Shown: piece after piece, positions 45,657 through 56,250 of the stretch | How the letters are laid out: each line of letters opens with the position of its first letter | Numbering within the stretch: position 1 is the stretch's first letter | From: Symsagittifera roscoffensis | Taxonomy: Eukaryota; Xenacoelomorpha; Acoela; Convolutidae | Direction: 5' to 3' | DNA length: 64,000 nt | Assembly: GCF_963678635.1 (NCBI RefSeq) | Contig: NC_087071.1 | Coordinates: forward strand, 39,268,438-39,332,437 | Notes under the pieces: generated by a model | Told to the model about the DNA's origin: nothing | The model's input: only the letters and a program-made list of their open reading frames with translations | Databases searched by the model: none | Made by a program: the position numbers and the translations under genes

Positions 45657-47404
45657 CGTGGGCTAAAAAAATTATTATTTTGAGACTGAAAAGCGGTGGT
45701 ATGGGGTTGTTCTATAATTTGTTCATAAGTATTTTCATCTTGTGAGTGGTGTGGCATTATATGTTGGATGGGACTTTGTGATATGGTTGGTCTAAAATTT
45801 TGATTATGTGTTATGGCTAAATTTCGAAAATTACGTGGGACTAGGGATAATGGATGGTTATGTGGTAGGGGTGGTAACTGTGGTGCTGTTGGCGTTGTGT
45901 CTACATTGTTATGTTCTTCGTCGTATGTGTTCTGTCTTGTTGCTATTTTTGTGTTGTATTCTTTTATTTGTGCATCTAAAAGAATTTTGTTTATTGATGT
46001 AGAAAAATTTCCAAAAAATCCTGCAAATAGTATGCGTGCTACACTTGCTTGTCTGTTTACTTGTGTGTGTATAGCACATGTGTTGTAGATTCCTTTTAAA
46101 AGTGAGAAAAGAAATCCAATAAAGTTAAACATTGCGTATAAAATAGTTAATTTTTCTAAGATGTAGTAGGGCCATCCTAGAAAATCAAGTATTTCATTCT
46201 TGAGTGTAACAAAGCTAAAAATATTGATAGGTGATATATCTTGGGGACGGTATTTTTCACCGTTTAGATATATATAATCTTTAATGTCTTTAAAATATCC
46301 GCTATAGTCTTGCGTATAGATGTCTGCAAATCCTGCGGTTTCGGCAAGTTTGCGTAAGTTTTGGTCAATTGATTGTCTTTGTATTGTGTCCATCTGTGTT
46401 AATAATTCTTGAAATTGTTGTGTTCTTATGTGATGTTGAATATCTGATTTTGAATATATTCCTATTGATTGTAAGTCTATATTTGGGTTTCGAGCGATAG
46501 CGCGAATGCTTTCTGGTGAAAATTTTTGGAGTGATTGCATTAATGTGGGATATGGGGTGAGAAGGTAATATTTATCTTCATCAGGGTTTAGTTGTACTAC
46601 ATTGTGGCTGTTTTCTGATCCACATGGGACTGCGGTATCCCAGAAATAGGTTCTTCTTGAAAGTGTGTCAACGAAATGTACTTTATTCTTATAAAAGATA
46701 GGGATTCTTTTATAGAATCGTTTGTCTTCAAAAACGTATAGTGGTGATTTTTTTTTGGTACAAGTATAAAACCATAAAATGTTTCCTTCGTAGTCTAAAA
46801 AATTTGATCTATTTCCTGATAGTAAATATCCTGCGTAGGGTATTTTTAATACTGCTAGTGCAAGTGATTGTAATATTTGTGTTCTTTCTAATTCGCATAG
46901 TTGGTGTAGTGTTTCTAATTCGGAGAGTGACATTTCTTGAAAAATTCGGCTAATCGTGTAGTCTAGTTTCATATCTAAGTGAATATCATAGTGGATATTA
47001 CCGAAATATGTACTATTCATTAGTGATAGTTCTCGTAAACGTGTGCTTCTAGTGTCATGGGGCTTGAGATGTCCACCAGGTTGACCTTTACTTTTTTGAA
47101 AATTAACTGGTATATATGATGTTCCTTCGTTTGGAGGATGACCTGTGGCATATGGGTCGATTTTTATTTTTCCAGTGGTCATGTCAAATCCTTTTTCGTA
47201 TTCAACTAATATTTCAGAGTATTGTGTTTTGTGAAGTGGGTTTCTGTATTTACATGCAAGTTCTGTTTCTTGATATATTTGAAAACGTGTCAATTTATTT
47301 TCTATATTGTGTATGTTCCTAAAATTAGAACTTTGTTTTCGTGATGGATTTACTTGTTCATATGGAATTGATTGTATAAAATATTTTTCGTGAAAATTTA
47401 TCAT
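45653..47404 (-). CDS. Envelope-like ORF, membrane-anchored half (583 aa)
   Basis: It starts at an ATG but its frame is open upstream to about 47470 and coding continues from other frames. The middle contains 'IPYAGYLLSGNRSNFLDYEG' and 'CTKKKSPLYVFEDKRFYKRI', followed by 'HFVDTLSRRTYFWD' and a Cys. One strong hydrophobic segment around residues 420-455 ('ILYAMFNFIGFLFSLLKGIY') would anchor it in a membrane, leaving a His/Pro/Gln-rich cytoplasmic tail of about 110 residues. Position after integrase and the single anchor near the C terminus fit a retroelement envelope protein; no family is assigned. Confidence 0.72.
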   Translation of the reverse strand: MINFHEKYFIQSIPYEQVNPSRKQSSNFRNIHNIENKLTRFQIYQETELACKYRNPLHKTQYSEILVEYEKGFDMTTGKIKIDPYATGHPPNEGTSYIPVNFQKSKGQPGGHLKPHDTRSTRLRELSLMNSTYFGNIHYDIHLDMKLDYTISRIFQEMSLSELETLHQLCELERTQILQSLALAVLKIPYAGYLLSGNRSNFLDYEGNILWFYTCTKKKSPLYVFEDKRFYKRIPIFYKNKVHFVDTLSRRTYFWDTAVPCGSENSHNVVQLNPDEDKYYLLTPYPTLMQSLQKFSPESIRAIARNPNIDLQSIGIYSKSDIQHHIRTQQFQELLTQMDTIQRQSIDQNLRKLAETAGFADIYTQDYSGYFKDIKDYIYLNGEKYRPQDISPINIFSFVTLKNEILDFLGWPYYILEKLTILYAMFNFIGFLFSLLKGIYNTCAIHTQVNRQASVARILFAGFFGNFSTSINKILLDAQIKEYNTKIATRQNTYDEEHNNVDTTPTAPQLPPLPHNHPLSLVPRNFRNLAITHNQNFRPTISQSPIQHIMPHHSQDENTYEQIIEQPHTTAFQSQNNNFFSPR

Positions 47405-47421
47405 TCGGGCGTATGTTTTTG

Positions 47422-48248
47422 CTACTTGAAATGTTGTACATGTGTCTTCGGGGAACCAAACAATTGTTGCTTGTGTTCGAGTTGTGGGTCAAAATAGCCT
47501 TGATCGTTTTTACAAGGTAATCTAATTCCTTGATAGATCATTGTGTTGTCAGATAAATCGCGTGTGAGTTGTATTTTTTCGAGTTGTATTTCCAATCGAA
47601 AAACATTATTTCTTGATATCCTTTATTTTTTGTGTCTGCTTTGCAGTTTGATGGGTTATTTATACCAATGTGTGGTATCCAGTGTTTATCGTGTATGTCA
47701 TAAGTTAATCTTCCGTGTGCGCCGTTGTATGGGTATTTTTCATCTAGTTTTATATGTCCTTGATATCTTTCAAGTTCTGCTTGATGTACAGAATCTGCAA
47801 AAACTTGGAAATATACTAACTTTCTATCTGTGTTTTTATTTCTTGTGATATTTAGTCTGAGTAACTCGTTTTTACAATCTTCGGGATTGAGATGTAAAAG
47901 TCGTTCGATATTACTTTGGTAGAATGATTCGTGGTCAAGTCGGTTTTTATTTCCATTTGAGACTTGTGAACAATGTACTTTCTTTTCAGAAAATGTTGCT
48001 GTGAATTTATATCCTATAACTGTTGTTGCTCGGGCTTTTGAATAGAGTGTCGCTATTACATTGGTAGTTTCTATAGCTTGTGGTTCTGTTTCGCATTGTG
48101 ATACTTGATTTATTGCATATTTGTGTAGTGTTTTTTGTTCATTTTCTTCACAATCGTAATGTGTTACTAATAAATCTTGGGGTCCTGTGCGGGGGGAAGG
48201 ATTTATGTTTTGATCTGAATTTACTAAAAAAAAAGAGTTGGAGAAAAA
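47422..48248 (-). pseudogene. Envelope-like region, N-terminal part, two frames
   Basis: A 237-codon stop-to-stop frame (48248 to 47538) without an early ATG encodes a Cys-containing region ('VTHYDCEENEQKTLHKYAI', 'YKFTATFSEKKVHCS'). Coding then continues in a second frame to a stop at 47424-47422, and in a third frame into the 583-aa ORF. It is preceded by a T9-AG run (48234-48224) that looks like a splice acceptor, so the region may be translated from a spliced RNA. The two frame changes are either decay, assembly indels or recoding. No restored reading is given. Confidence 0.65.
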
Positions 48249-48354
48249 TTAATATTTTTAGAATATACATGTGTATGATAATCCTGAGTATGGGTTATAA
48301 AATGTGATGTAACCAATTGTCTTTTTGGTATATCTGTCGTATTTATATATTACT

Positions 48355-49386
48355 TCAGTTGATATAAATGGTGGTGGTAATGATTGAGCTGTTTGGTGGG
48401 TTTAATGGGTAGGGATGTTGAGCAATATTGTTCAATTTAACTGTGATTTCAAACTTTAATTGTAGACAATTTTGTTGGAGTATTTGGATGTTGTGATCAC
48501 GAATATCGTCGTGGATGTCTTGTCGATATTGTAGTCTATTGAGTGCCCAGTTGTGAAGGCGATTACTTTCTAGGTGTTGTCCAAATAATGGTGGGGGTGC
48601 TGTAAATGTATTCCAATCTAGTCTTAAAAGAATAGTTGTTGATGATTGTTCTCGATATCTTGCGTCGAGGTTATTTGGAAAATTTAAGTTAAAAGGCGTC
48701 GGTGAAATTTGACTAATTGATGGTGTTGATGGTAGTGATAATGTTTCTGGTAGTGATGAGGATGTTGTTGTATCTGAAGAAATATCTATTGGGTCATTGG
48801 TTAAATTTGGTTCACCTTGTGTGAATGAATGTGTTGTCCAATATGGTAGTCGTGATGTTTGGTTTGGGGGATTAAAGGGATTTTCACGTATTTGTTCAGA
48901 TGTTGGTGTTGAACCTAAGTAATCTGAGGGTAGGCTTGAGGTGCTACGTTGTGAAAGAAGCGTAGGGGTTTCTGGTAATATACCAATGGGGTTTTCTGGA
49001 GTATTTTGTGATGGAGATTGAGGTATATCAAAATGAACTCGGGGAGTTTGAACATTTCTATTTCGTCGAGGATGTATAATTTGTCTATTTATTTCGGTTG
49101 TGTTTTGGTTTTGACTAGGATGTCGTATTCTACTTAGTTCTGGTGGTAGTGTTGGGTATAGATTATATGTTGGTTCACTTAAAGGTGCTTGCCGTTGAAC
49201 GGGTTCTAGTGGTTCAGATAAGCGTGCGTGTCGTTCTTCAAAAGTATATGGGTTATCTTGAAAGGAAATTCGTATAGATGTTTGAGGATTTTGGGTAGTT
49301 GAAGGTGTTGTTGGGTTATCTTGGGATGATGTCGGTGAAGACTGACTTTGTGACTGTTGGGTAGCAATTTTTGATAGCTTTTTGGT
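48355..49386 (-). CDS. 343-codon open frame without ATG
   Basis: Open from just after a TAG (49389-49387) to TGA (48357-48355), with no ATG anywhere. The first two thirds are Pro/Ser/Thr/Gln/Asn-rich ('DTTTSSSLPETLSLPSTPSI'), the last third more structured and charged ('RLHNWALNRLQYRQDIHDDI'). Base use matches the element's other genes. It lies between the integrase ORF and the envelope-like region. Expression would need splicing, recoding or a non-ATG start. No family recognised. Confidence 0.65.
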   Translation of the reverse strand, partial: TKKLSKIATQQSQSQSSPTSSQDNPTTPSTTQNPQTSIRISFQDNPYTFEERHARLSEPLEPVQRQAPLSEPTYNLYPTLPPELSRIRHPSQNQNTTEINRQIIHPRRNRNVQTPRVHFDIPQSPSQNTPENPIGILPETPTLLSQRSTSSLPSDYLGSTPTSEQIRENPFNPPNQTSRLPYWTTHSFTQGEPNLTNDPIDISSDTTTSSSLPETLSLPSTPSISQISPTPFNLNFPNNLDARYREQSSTTILLRLDWNTFTAPPPLFGQHLESNRLHNWALNRLQYRQDIHDDIRDHNIQILQQNCLQLKFEITVKLNNIAQHPYPLNPPNSSIITTTIYIN

Positions 49387-49394
49387 CTATTCTT

Positions 49395-49583
49395 TTAGTG
49401 AAAAAGTTTATGTTTATTATAGTATTCTTCTAAGAAAAGAATTAGGAGGATTGTTGCTAGAGCGAATGTGATGATTGCTTTCTTTATACATTTGCATATG
49501 GTCAAAATGAGGGATGATAGAAATGTTATGAAAATTACAAATAGTAAAAAAATATCAGTTCTACTGAAAATGGTTCGTATCAT
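49395..49583 (-). CDS. Small membrane ORF (62 aa)
   Basis: ATG start; two hydrophobic stretches separated by 'CKCIKK' suggest a two-pass or hairpin membrane peptide. It ends 6 nt before the TAG that precedes the 343-codon frame. Its size makes a chance ORF possible. Confidence 0.4.
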   Translation of the reverse strand: MIRTIFSRTDIFLLFVIFITFLSSLILTICKCIKKAIITFALATILLILFLEEYYNKHKLFH

Positions 49584-50406
49584 TTAGAGAAGTTTTGTGA
49601 ATCGTACCTGTGGATATAATCAAGGGCTTTTGAAAGTTGGAGGAATAGTTCAAATATGGAATAGAAAATTAAAAAATATTGCAAAAAATGATTAAGATTA
49701 TTACAAAAGATTCAAAGATATCAAAAAGAAATGTTATAAAAGTTTTAAGTATCGTAAAAAATTGTTTGAGGTTTGTGATAATTGTAGTGACTGATTGAGA
49801 GAAGAGCAATTACGAAATGACTTCTTGATCGAATATTTTTTGTTGTTTGGGGCAATTTTCAAGTGTGGTCGGATTATTTATTGGTTTTTTGACAAGTGGG
49901 TTGAGTTTTGTGAAAAATTGTTGGGGGCAATTTTTATGGTGATCGGGAGGTCGTCTTTTTCTTTATTTTTTTTTGTCAAATGATCCGGGGTATGGTGAGA
50001 TTTTTGTACTTTAGGCTAATTAAAATGTTCGTTTTGTTACTTTAGGCTCACAAAGTTAACAGATTTGTTTTGGGGGTATTTGAGGTCTGAGTTGGGGAAA
50101 TATTGTTGATCTTTGGGTTATTAGATAAAGGAGGGTTATGATATTATGGTGATATTTGTTTTAGTTGTCAAGTTGGAGTGGTTTGCTTATTTTTGACCTG
50201 GAGGTCGGAAAGTTATAGTTATAGATATGCCTGGAGTTTTATATGGTTCGTCTAATTGATCTGAGTTTAAGCTAGAGAAGGTGACGGATTGGATGAATCC
50301 TATTGGTGTAAATTTGAACTAGATTCATTGCGTGTTTGTCAGCATGTTATTTTGAAAAATGAAAATTCAAAATGTTTCAAAGGTTTCAAGACTGTGAAAT
50401 ATAAAA
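49584..50406 (-). other. Gap between integrase and accessory ORFs
   Basis: No frame of note on the element strand. It may hold splice sites or an RNA element. Confidence 0.4.
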
Positions 50407-51009
50407 TTAAAGTTGTTTTTGAAATTCGACTTTCTTTAATATTTTAGATTGTGGGATGAATATTTTATAATTTTTACGTGGTTGATTTCTAAGTCGTGAT
50501 GACTCTCTATGTTCTGATTTGTCGATTTGCTCTTGGGGTATTATTTGTTCTGTCATTTTTCTATTTTTTCTTTCCTTTTGAGATGTATTTTGATCTAGAT
50601 TTTTTGTATTGTTTTTTGTGGTGGTTGATTTTGTATTTTGGTTTTTGAGGTGAAAATTTTTTTGTTCCTTTGTTGTATTTTCCGTATGTGGGTCATTTTG
50701 AATAACTTTTAAACCTGTAAAAGAATATAATTGAGTTAGTTCGCGGAGTGCGTATTCTTTTGGATAATAAGGTAATAGGTTATTTCGGTGTTGAACGATT
50801 TCTTTTTTGTCTGAGTCGGTGATTTTATATGTGACATCAGTGGGTTTTGCAATTATTTGGTATGGTCCTTTACGAAGGGGTTGTAATTTTTTAGAAATTC
50901 CTTTTTGAGTATTAAAATTGGGTATTAAAACAAATGTTCCAATTTTTAAATCGGAGGCTGGTGTAAAGCGTGAATTTATTTGCTCATTAATGTTTTGCCT
51001 TTGTAACAA
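50407..51009 (-). CDS. Integrase C-terminal region (200 aa ORF)
   Basis: The N-terminal half, 'LKIGTFVLIPNFNTQKGISK' then 'LQPLRKGPYQIIAKPTDVTY', is the SH3-like C-terminal domain of Ty3/gypsy integrases ('G-x-x-V...K-x-x-x-x-G-P-Y-x-V'). The rest is Lys/Asn/Gln/Thr-rich and may be a tail. Read in the -1 frame relative to the upstream ORF, next to an A-run at the junction (51010-51030). The first codon is TTG, so it is probably translated as part of the polyprotein. Confidence 0.82.
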   Translation of the reverse strand: MLQRQNINEQINSRFTPASDLKIGTFVLIPNFNTQKGISKKLQPLRKGPYQIIAKPTDVTYKITDSDKKEIVQHRNNLLPYYPKEYALRELTQLYSFTGLKVIQNDPHTENTTKEQKNFHLKNQNTKSTTTKNNTKNLDQNTSQKERKNRKMTEQIIPQEQIDKSEHRESSRLRNQPRKNYKIFIPQSKILKKVEFQKQL

Positions 51010-51017
51010 CTTTTTTG

Positions 51018-53440
51018 TTACTTTTTGGTAAATTTCATTGTGTTTTTATCTCTGTTTAAAATCCATTCGGTGTGTGTACCGGAGGCTAATTTAAGAATTT
51101 GTGGGTGATGAAAATGATCTTCATCGTGTGTATGTAAAGGTAGGTTATAACAAATTGAGTCTTTATTTGGTTGACAATAACCTTGTGCGTTTTTATGAGA
51201 GTTTGCTGTAAACATTATTGGTTTGCGTGGCTTTTGGTTAAAAACCATTTCATATGGTGACATTCCTAGAGTTGTCGTAATTTGTGAATTATATGCTAAG
51301 GGAAATAATTTTACATCTGCTGACCATTCGGTGTATTTTGTATCATTTCCATTGATGATACATCTGAGATATTCTTGTAATGAACGGTTCATACCTTCGA
51401 CTAAGCCGTTTGTCCAAGGTGCATGAGATGTACGTGGTTTGTGTTTGATGTTATATAAATGACATAGTGTGATGATTTCATTATTTATGAATTCTGTACC
51501 GTTGTCTGTAACTAAAATTTCTGGTAGTCCAAATTTGGCTATCCAGTGTTCATAAAGCGTTGTGTAAGCGTAATAAGCGTTACAATGTGGTACTGGGTTA
51601 AGTGCTACATAATGTGTAAATGCGTCAACAATTACCATAATGTAGGAGTTTCCTTCTGATGAGGGTGAAATTGGTCCTTTAGTATCAAATGAGATACGGT
51701 GGTTAAAGTACAAACTTTGTCCTTTAAAATCTTGTTTTTGTGCTATTTGTTTTTGATTTGGGTAAGGTTTATTTAGTTGGCATACTATACAGTCATTGCA
51801 TAGTACTTTTATCCAAATTGGTGCATTTGGGAAATAAAAGTTTTGTATGAAATTTGAATATGTTTTCTCTGATCCAGAGTGTCCTTTAATATTTTGTGTA
51901 TGTGAAATATTAAAAGCTATGAGAATCATACTTAAAGGGAGACAGGGAACTGTAGATTCATTTAATTTATATTCCAAAAGGTCTGTATTTTCGTTAATTG
52001 TTGTGTTATTAAATTTTCGAAAGTATCGGAGGAGTGTTTTGTTTCCTAAAATAGTTGAATCTGCCTTGACAGGTTTAGTTTTATATTTGTGCCATGATTT
52101 TAGTTGTCTAATTACCGGGTCAAGATTTTGATATTGTTTCAATGTTGAAATTGTAATTGTTTCTGTTGGGGGGAGAAAAATGTTTTCAATTTCTAATTTA
52201 GATAAGGGTATTGTATCAAGTGGGTCATGAAGGTCAAAAACTTGATTTATTGTGTATTTTGAAACGTTTGTTTGTGGTCCTGATAAATTTATTTTATCAG
52301 TTAAGTTTTCTTTTTCAATTAGTGGAAAAAGATCTTTTTTAGGTGAATGTTGTTTTATTCTTTTTTGTTGGGTGTTATTTTTTATCCATTGTGAATATGG
52401 GATTGGTTTAAAAGTTGATGTTCCAAGTAGGTCAACTTCATAGTGATTATTTTGACAATCTAAATAAAGTGGGAAATGTTGTAAACTATTTATCTGTGAT
52501 TGTTCAACGTTAGTTTTTACTGCATATTTGCATTCCAATCGGGGTGATGTTTCATTTTCTGCAAGGTAGAATTTTATATTTTTGGGTATTTCAACTGTGG
52601 TTTTACGTGTAAGTAATTCCGGTGGCGTATTTCGACTTAAAGTGTCTGGTAATGCAAGATTTTTTCCTGCGGTCCAAACTATATGTAAGTTTGGGAATTT
52701 CATTAAAATTAATTGAAATCTATAAACTCGGTGGTTTGGATTAGACTTTTGTGTAAAGAGAAAGATGATTGGTTTATGGTCTGTGAATAGAACTGTGGGA
52801 TGTTTTGATCCAAGTATCAGAAATTCATATTCTGTTAGTGTATATATTATGGCTGTACATTCTCTCATTAGAGTTGAGAGTCGTAGCTCTGCTTGAGTGA
52901 ATAAGCGAGAATTTGCTGATATAAGGTTCATTTTATTTGTACCATTATGTGATTGTAATAATGCTGCGCCGATGTCAAAGTTCGAAGCATCGCACATTGC
53001 ATAAAATGGTTGATTTGGATCTGGAATTGTGTTTGAAATTTGTTCAGTTAGGAGTTTCTTTATTTCTTCAAATCGTGCTTGATGTTCTGTATTCCATTCA
53101 AAATTATTTTGTTGTCTAAGTATATTATAGAATGGTCTTAGGTATAATTGCATCTTATAAACATATTTGCTTAAAAAATTTAACATTCCAAGGAATTCTT
53201 GGATTTTCTTTTTATTTGTTGGTGGTTGGAGTTTCTGAATAGCGTCAATGCGTGATTTTAATGGAGTGATTGTTTTTCTTTCTATATTATGTCCTAAGAA
53301 TTTAACTCTTGTCAAAAAGAAGTGTGATTTATCAGGGGCGGCCTTCAGATTTTCGTTCTGAAGTATTTGGTGATATTGTTCTAAAACATTGAACATTTCT
53401 TCTTTAGTCTGTGATTGCCTGAAAACATCGTCTAAATAGG
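51018..53440 (-). CDS. RT (C-terminal part), RNase H and integrase
   Basis: The frame is open above the ATG at 53396 and includes the RT active site Y-L-D-D at 53438-53427. Then come the RT thumb ('FLGMLNFLSKYVYKM'), RNase H ('FYAMCDASNFDIGAALLQ', 'TDHKPIIF', 'LPDTLSRN'), the integrase zinc finger (G-H-S-G...C-x-x-C in 'LCNDCIVCQLNK') and the catalytic core D-D-E ('ISFDTKGPI', 'VTDNGTEF', 'NGLVEGMNRSLQEYL'). All key residues visible are present. About 800 codons. Nuclear integration and cDNA synthesis are the known roles. Confidence 0.95.
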
Positions 53441-53461
53441 TGATTGCGTTTTTCTTGAGTA

Positions 53462-55099
53462 TTAGTGGTCGAAAAATTTGCTCATAAAAGCTGAAAATGC
53501 TGCTGGTCTTATGGATATTCCATAGAATAAACGGTTGAATTCGTATTGTTGGTTTCCAATAACAAATTGTGTTAAACGTCGTGATTGTTCATCTAATGGC
53601 ATTTGGTTATATGCACTGTTCATATCTGCGGTTGTAAAGTATTTTCCGTTTATTTTTGTTAAAATAACTTGTATTGGTTCAATAGGCCAATTACACTTTG
53701 ATTCATCTATGAGTGAGTTGAGGTATCTAGCGTCGAGAACAATTTTTAATGATTCTCCTTTGGCTAGAATGATAACAGGGTTGATAAATGTGTTGCCTTT
53801 TGGTTGTTCTTCTTTATTTACTGGTGATATAATTTTGTATTGTTCTAAAATGTCGAGTAATCTGTTTACTTTATCGTGTAAGTGAATTGATACTTTACTT
53901 GCTCTTTGTTTTTTGAAAACTGCGTCTGGTTTTAATGGGAGATGTAGTGATGAGCTGATTTTGCCAACATCAAATTTGGATGTTGCATAGACTGATGAAT
54001 ATTTAATTAGCTGTTTGGCTAATTTTTCAAATTCGTCTTGTGTTATTTGTGAATGTTGGAAATTAAACATCGTTAAAAATTTCTGTTGATTCTCTGTGTA
54101 GTTATTTATGTTGAATGTCGGTTTGAAATATGGGGTTTTTGTGAAATAATCCGTATTTCTTTTTTCGTTACTTATTATATTATTTATGGATAATTCTTCA
54201 TTAAGAATTGTGGATTGACAAATATCTAATAATTGGAGTATATTATTTACGCGATATGCTTTTTCGTGTATTGGTGATATTGTAGCGTTGGTTTCGCAAT
54301 AGCCTAAAAGTCCTAAAGGTAATGTTACTTGGTAAGGTGTGTTGTTGTATACATGTAAGGAATTAATATCGGAATTTGAGTTTTTCAAATATTTTATTGA
54401 TGAGATTGTGATTTTGAAAAATTTATGAATAGGTTTGAATTCAAAATCTGACATATAAAATTTTTGTTTGTTTTGTTTTTTATCATATTGGTGAACTTGT
54501 TTTATTGAAAAATTGTAGATGTTTCCTGATAGTGGTTTCAAGTGTTTTCTTTGTTGGTTATATATTGGATAGAATTTTGAAAAGAATGGTGGTTGTTTAT
54601 TTATTCTTTGAAAAAATGTTAGGGATGTGTCTTTTGTTTTTGTATATTTATCTTTGATTAATATTTTACTGTTCAAGATGTTGATTGTTGGTATATATTT
54701 AGAGATAAATGGTATTCCAATGATATTGTGTTTAATATCAGTGATATGGAATATTTGTTTAAATGGTTTAGTTAAAATTTTATTTTGCTCCATTGTTCTT
54801 GTGGGGAGAAGAAATAATTGAATTTTTCCGTAGTTTAATAATGTTGATCCTTGTGCTGTTGCTAGTTTGCTGGAGGTTTCAAGAGGTGTTAGCTTTGGGT
54901 GTAAGGTTTTTATTTCATTCCATGTGGGAATGTTTATTATATTTGGTTCTGCTCCTGAATCAATTAGAAAATCAATTTCAAGATCTGGTGGTTGAAATTC
55001 TTTGTTTCTTGGACTTTCTAAGAGAAATGGTATTGTCCAAATTTTTTCTTTGGGTTGTTTTTTTGTATATTTTGATAGATGTGATTTGTATTCAAGCAT
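53462..55099 (-). CDS. Protease and N-terminal RT
   Basis: The aspartic protease motif 'FLIDSGAEPNII' is at about residues 46-57. After a linker of roughly 300 residues comes RT: 'IILAKGESLKIVLDARYLN', active-site block A 'FTTADMNSAYNQM', and 'FNRLFYGISIRPAAFSAFM' (most relatives have F-G-L-x-x-A-P). It stops right after this, and the Y-L-D-D block follows in the -1 frame, so RT is split between two frames. It overlaps the zinc-knuckle ORF by 82 nt. Confidence 0.93.
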   Translation of the reverse strand: MLEYKSHLSKYTKKQPKEKIWTIPFLLESPRNKEFQPPDLEIDFLIDSGAEPNIINIPTWNEIKTLHPKLTPLETSSKLATAQGSTLLNYGKIQLFLLPTRTMEQNKILTKPFKQIFHITDIKHNIIGIPFISKYIPTINILNSKILIKDKYTKTKDTSLTFFQRINKQPPFFSKFYPIYNQQRKHLKPLSGNIYNFSIKQVHQYDKKQNKQKFYMSDFEFKPIHKFFKITISSIKYLKNSNSDINSLHVYNNTPYQVTLPLGLLGYCETNATISPIHEKAYRVNNILQLLDICQSTILNEELSINNIISNEKRNTDYFTKTPYFKPTFNINNYTENQQKFLTMFNFQHSQITQDEFEKLAKQLIKYSSVYATSKFDVGKISSSLHLPLKPDAVFKKQRASKVSIHLHDKVNRLLDILEQYKIISPVNKEEQPKGNTFINPVIILAKGESLKIVLDARYLNSLIDESKCNWPIEPIQVILTKINGKYFTTADMNSAYNQMPLDEQSRRLTQFVIGNQQYEFNRLFYGISIRPAAFSAFMSKFFDH

Positions 55100-56250
55100 T
55101 TTGTTTTATCATTTTCATTGGGTTGATTTGTAATGTTAATTCCATTAGTTTCTTGCGTCGTTGGTATGGAATGGATGGGTTCAATATAATAATTGTGAAG
55201 GAGTTCTAATTGATTTTCATATATGTGTGATGAAAATGGTTGTTCATATATGACGGGTTCATAGTCATTTTCGACTGCTATCATATTGATTGAGATAGTG
55301 TTTTCTGTTTCACTTTCTGAGTCTGATGATCCACAGTTTATTTGATTGAGTTGTAACGTATCATTTACTGTGTCATCAATACCCGGAGGGTCTGATGTTG
55401 TTTCTGGATTTGATTGTACTTGATTAATATGTCTTTGATGTTTAGGTGTACTGCTTCTGTGGCGATTATTAGAATTATTATAATGATTATTATTCCGGTG
55501 TGGTGATTGGGAATAATTTCTATAACGATTATTATAACTTGAATGTCGATTTTGTGAATTAATTCGCGATCTATTTTGATAATTACCGTTTGATCTATTA
55601 TATGAGTTATTTCTTGATCGATTGTTTGGATAATACTGATTTTGGTTGTTGGAATAGCTTCTATTTCGATTATTGGAATAGTTTCTATTTCTATTATATG
55701 ATGAGTTTCGTGACTGATTGTTTGGATAGTATCTATTTCTTGATTGAGAATTAGATCTAGAAACAAATTGTGTTGTGTTTGAATTAGATCTGGAGTAGTT
55801 ATTTCTACTATTTGGTCTATTGTAGTAATTTTGTGACGAATTTTGTGTATTTCTTTGTTCTGGCGATCTTCCTCTATAACTTGAGTTATGTGGTGATTGA
55901 TTTCTTGTATAATTTGTATTGTTCGGGAGTGGTTTTCCTGAACTGTTGTTGCTGTACACATTTTTGTTCGGTAGATTTTGATCTTTTTTCATGTATTGAT
56001 AGAATGATTTATTTGGTTCTTTATATTTTTGAGGTTTATTTTGATTGTCTTGCTGTTTTTGTCTACATTCAGAAATACTATGTCCGTATCGTCGGCAATA
56101 ATTACACCATTTTTTGAAAGATGGTTTGCCTTTAAAGTTTGGGTGTTTTTCATAAATATTGAGTATTTCAGTGATTTTTTTTAACGAGGTCTGTAGCTGA
56201 TTCCTGTATATTGTTGATATTTGTGGAATTTGTTTCAATTCGGTTAACAT
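55018..56250 (-). CDS. Nucleocapsid-like zinc-knuckle ORF (410 aa)
   Basis: The zinc knuckle 'CNYCRRYGHSISEC' (C-x2-C-x4-H-x4-C) is near residue 48. It is followed by about 200 residues of Arg/Asn/Tyr/Ser/Gln repeats ('NYSNNRNRSYSNNQNQYYPN'), typical of RNA-binding disorder, then an acidic region. It overlaps gag by 83 nt in the +1 frame and the protease ORF by 82 nt in the -1 frame. Confidence 0.9.
   Translation of the reverse strand: MLTELKQIPQISTIYRNQLQTSLKKITEILNIYEKHPNFKGKPSFKKWCNYCRRYGHSISECRQKQQDNQNKPQKYKEPNKSFYQYMKKDQNLPNKNVYSNNSSGKPLPNNTNYTRNQSPHNSSYRGRSPEQRNTQNSSQNYYNRPNSRNNYSRSNSNTTQFVSRSNSQSRNRYYPNNQSRNSSYNRNRNYSNNRNRSYSNNQNQYYPNNRSRNNSYNRSNGNYQNRSRINSQNRHSSYNNRYRNYSQSPHRNNNHYNNSNNRHRSSTPKHQRHINQVQSNPETTSDPPGIDDTVNDTLQLNQINCGSSDSESETENTISINMIAVENDYEPVIYEQPFSSHIYENQLELLHNYYIEPIHSIPTTQETNGINITNQPNENDKTKCLNTNHIYQNIQKNNPKKKFGQYHFS

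Noticed and set aside
55365..55961. 198-codon Ile/His/Thr-rich ORF on the - strand
   Set aside because: A shifted reading of the Arg/Asn/Tyr repeats in the zinc-knuckle ORF.
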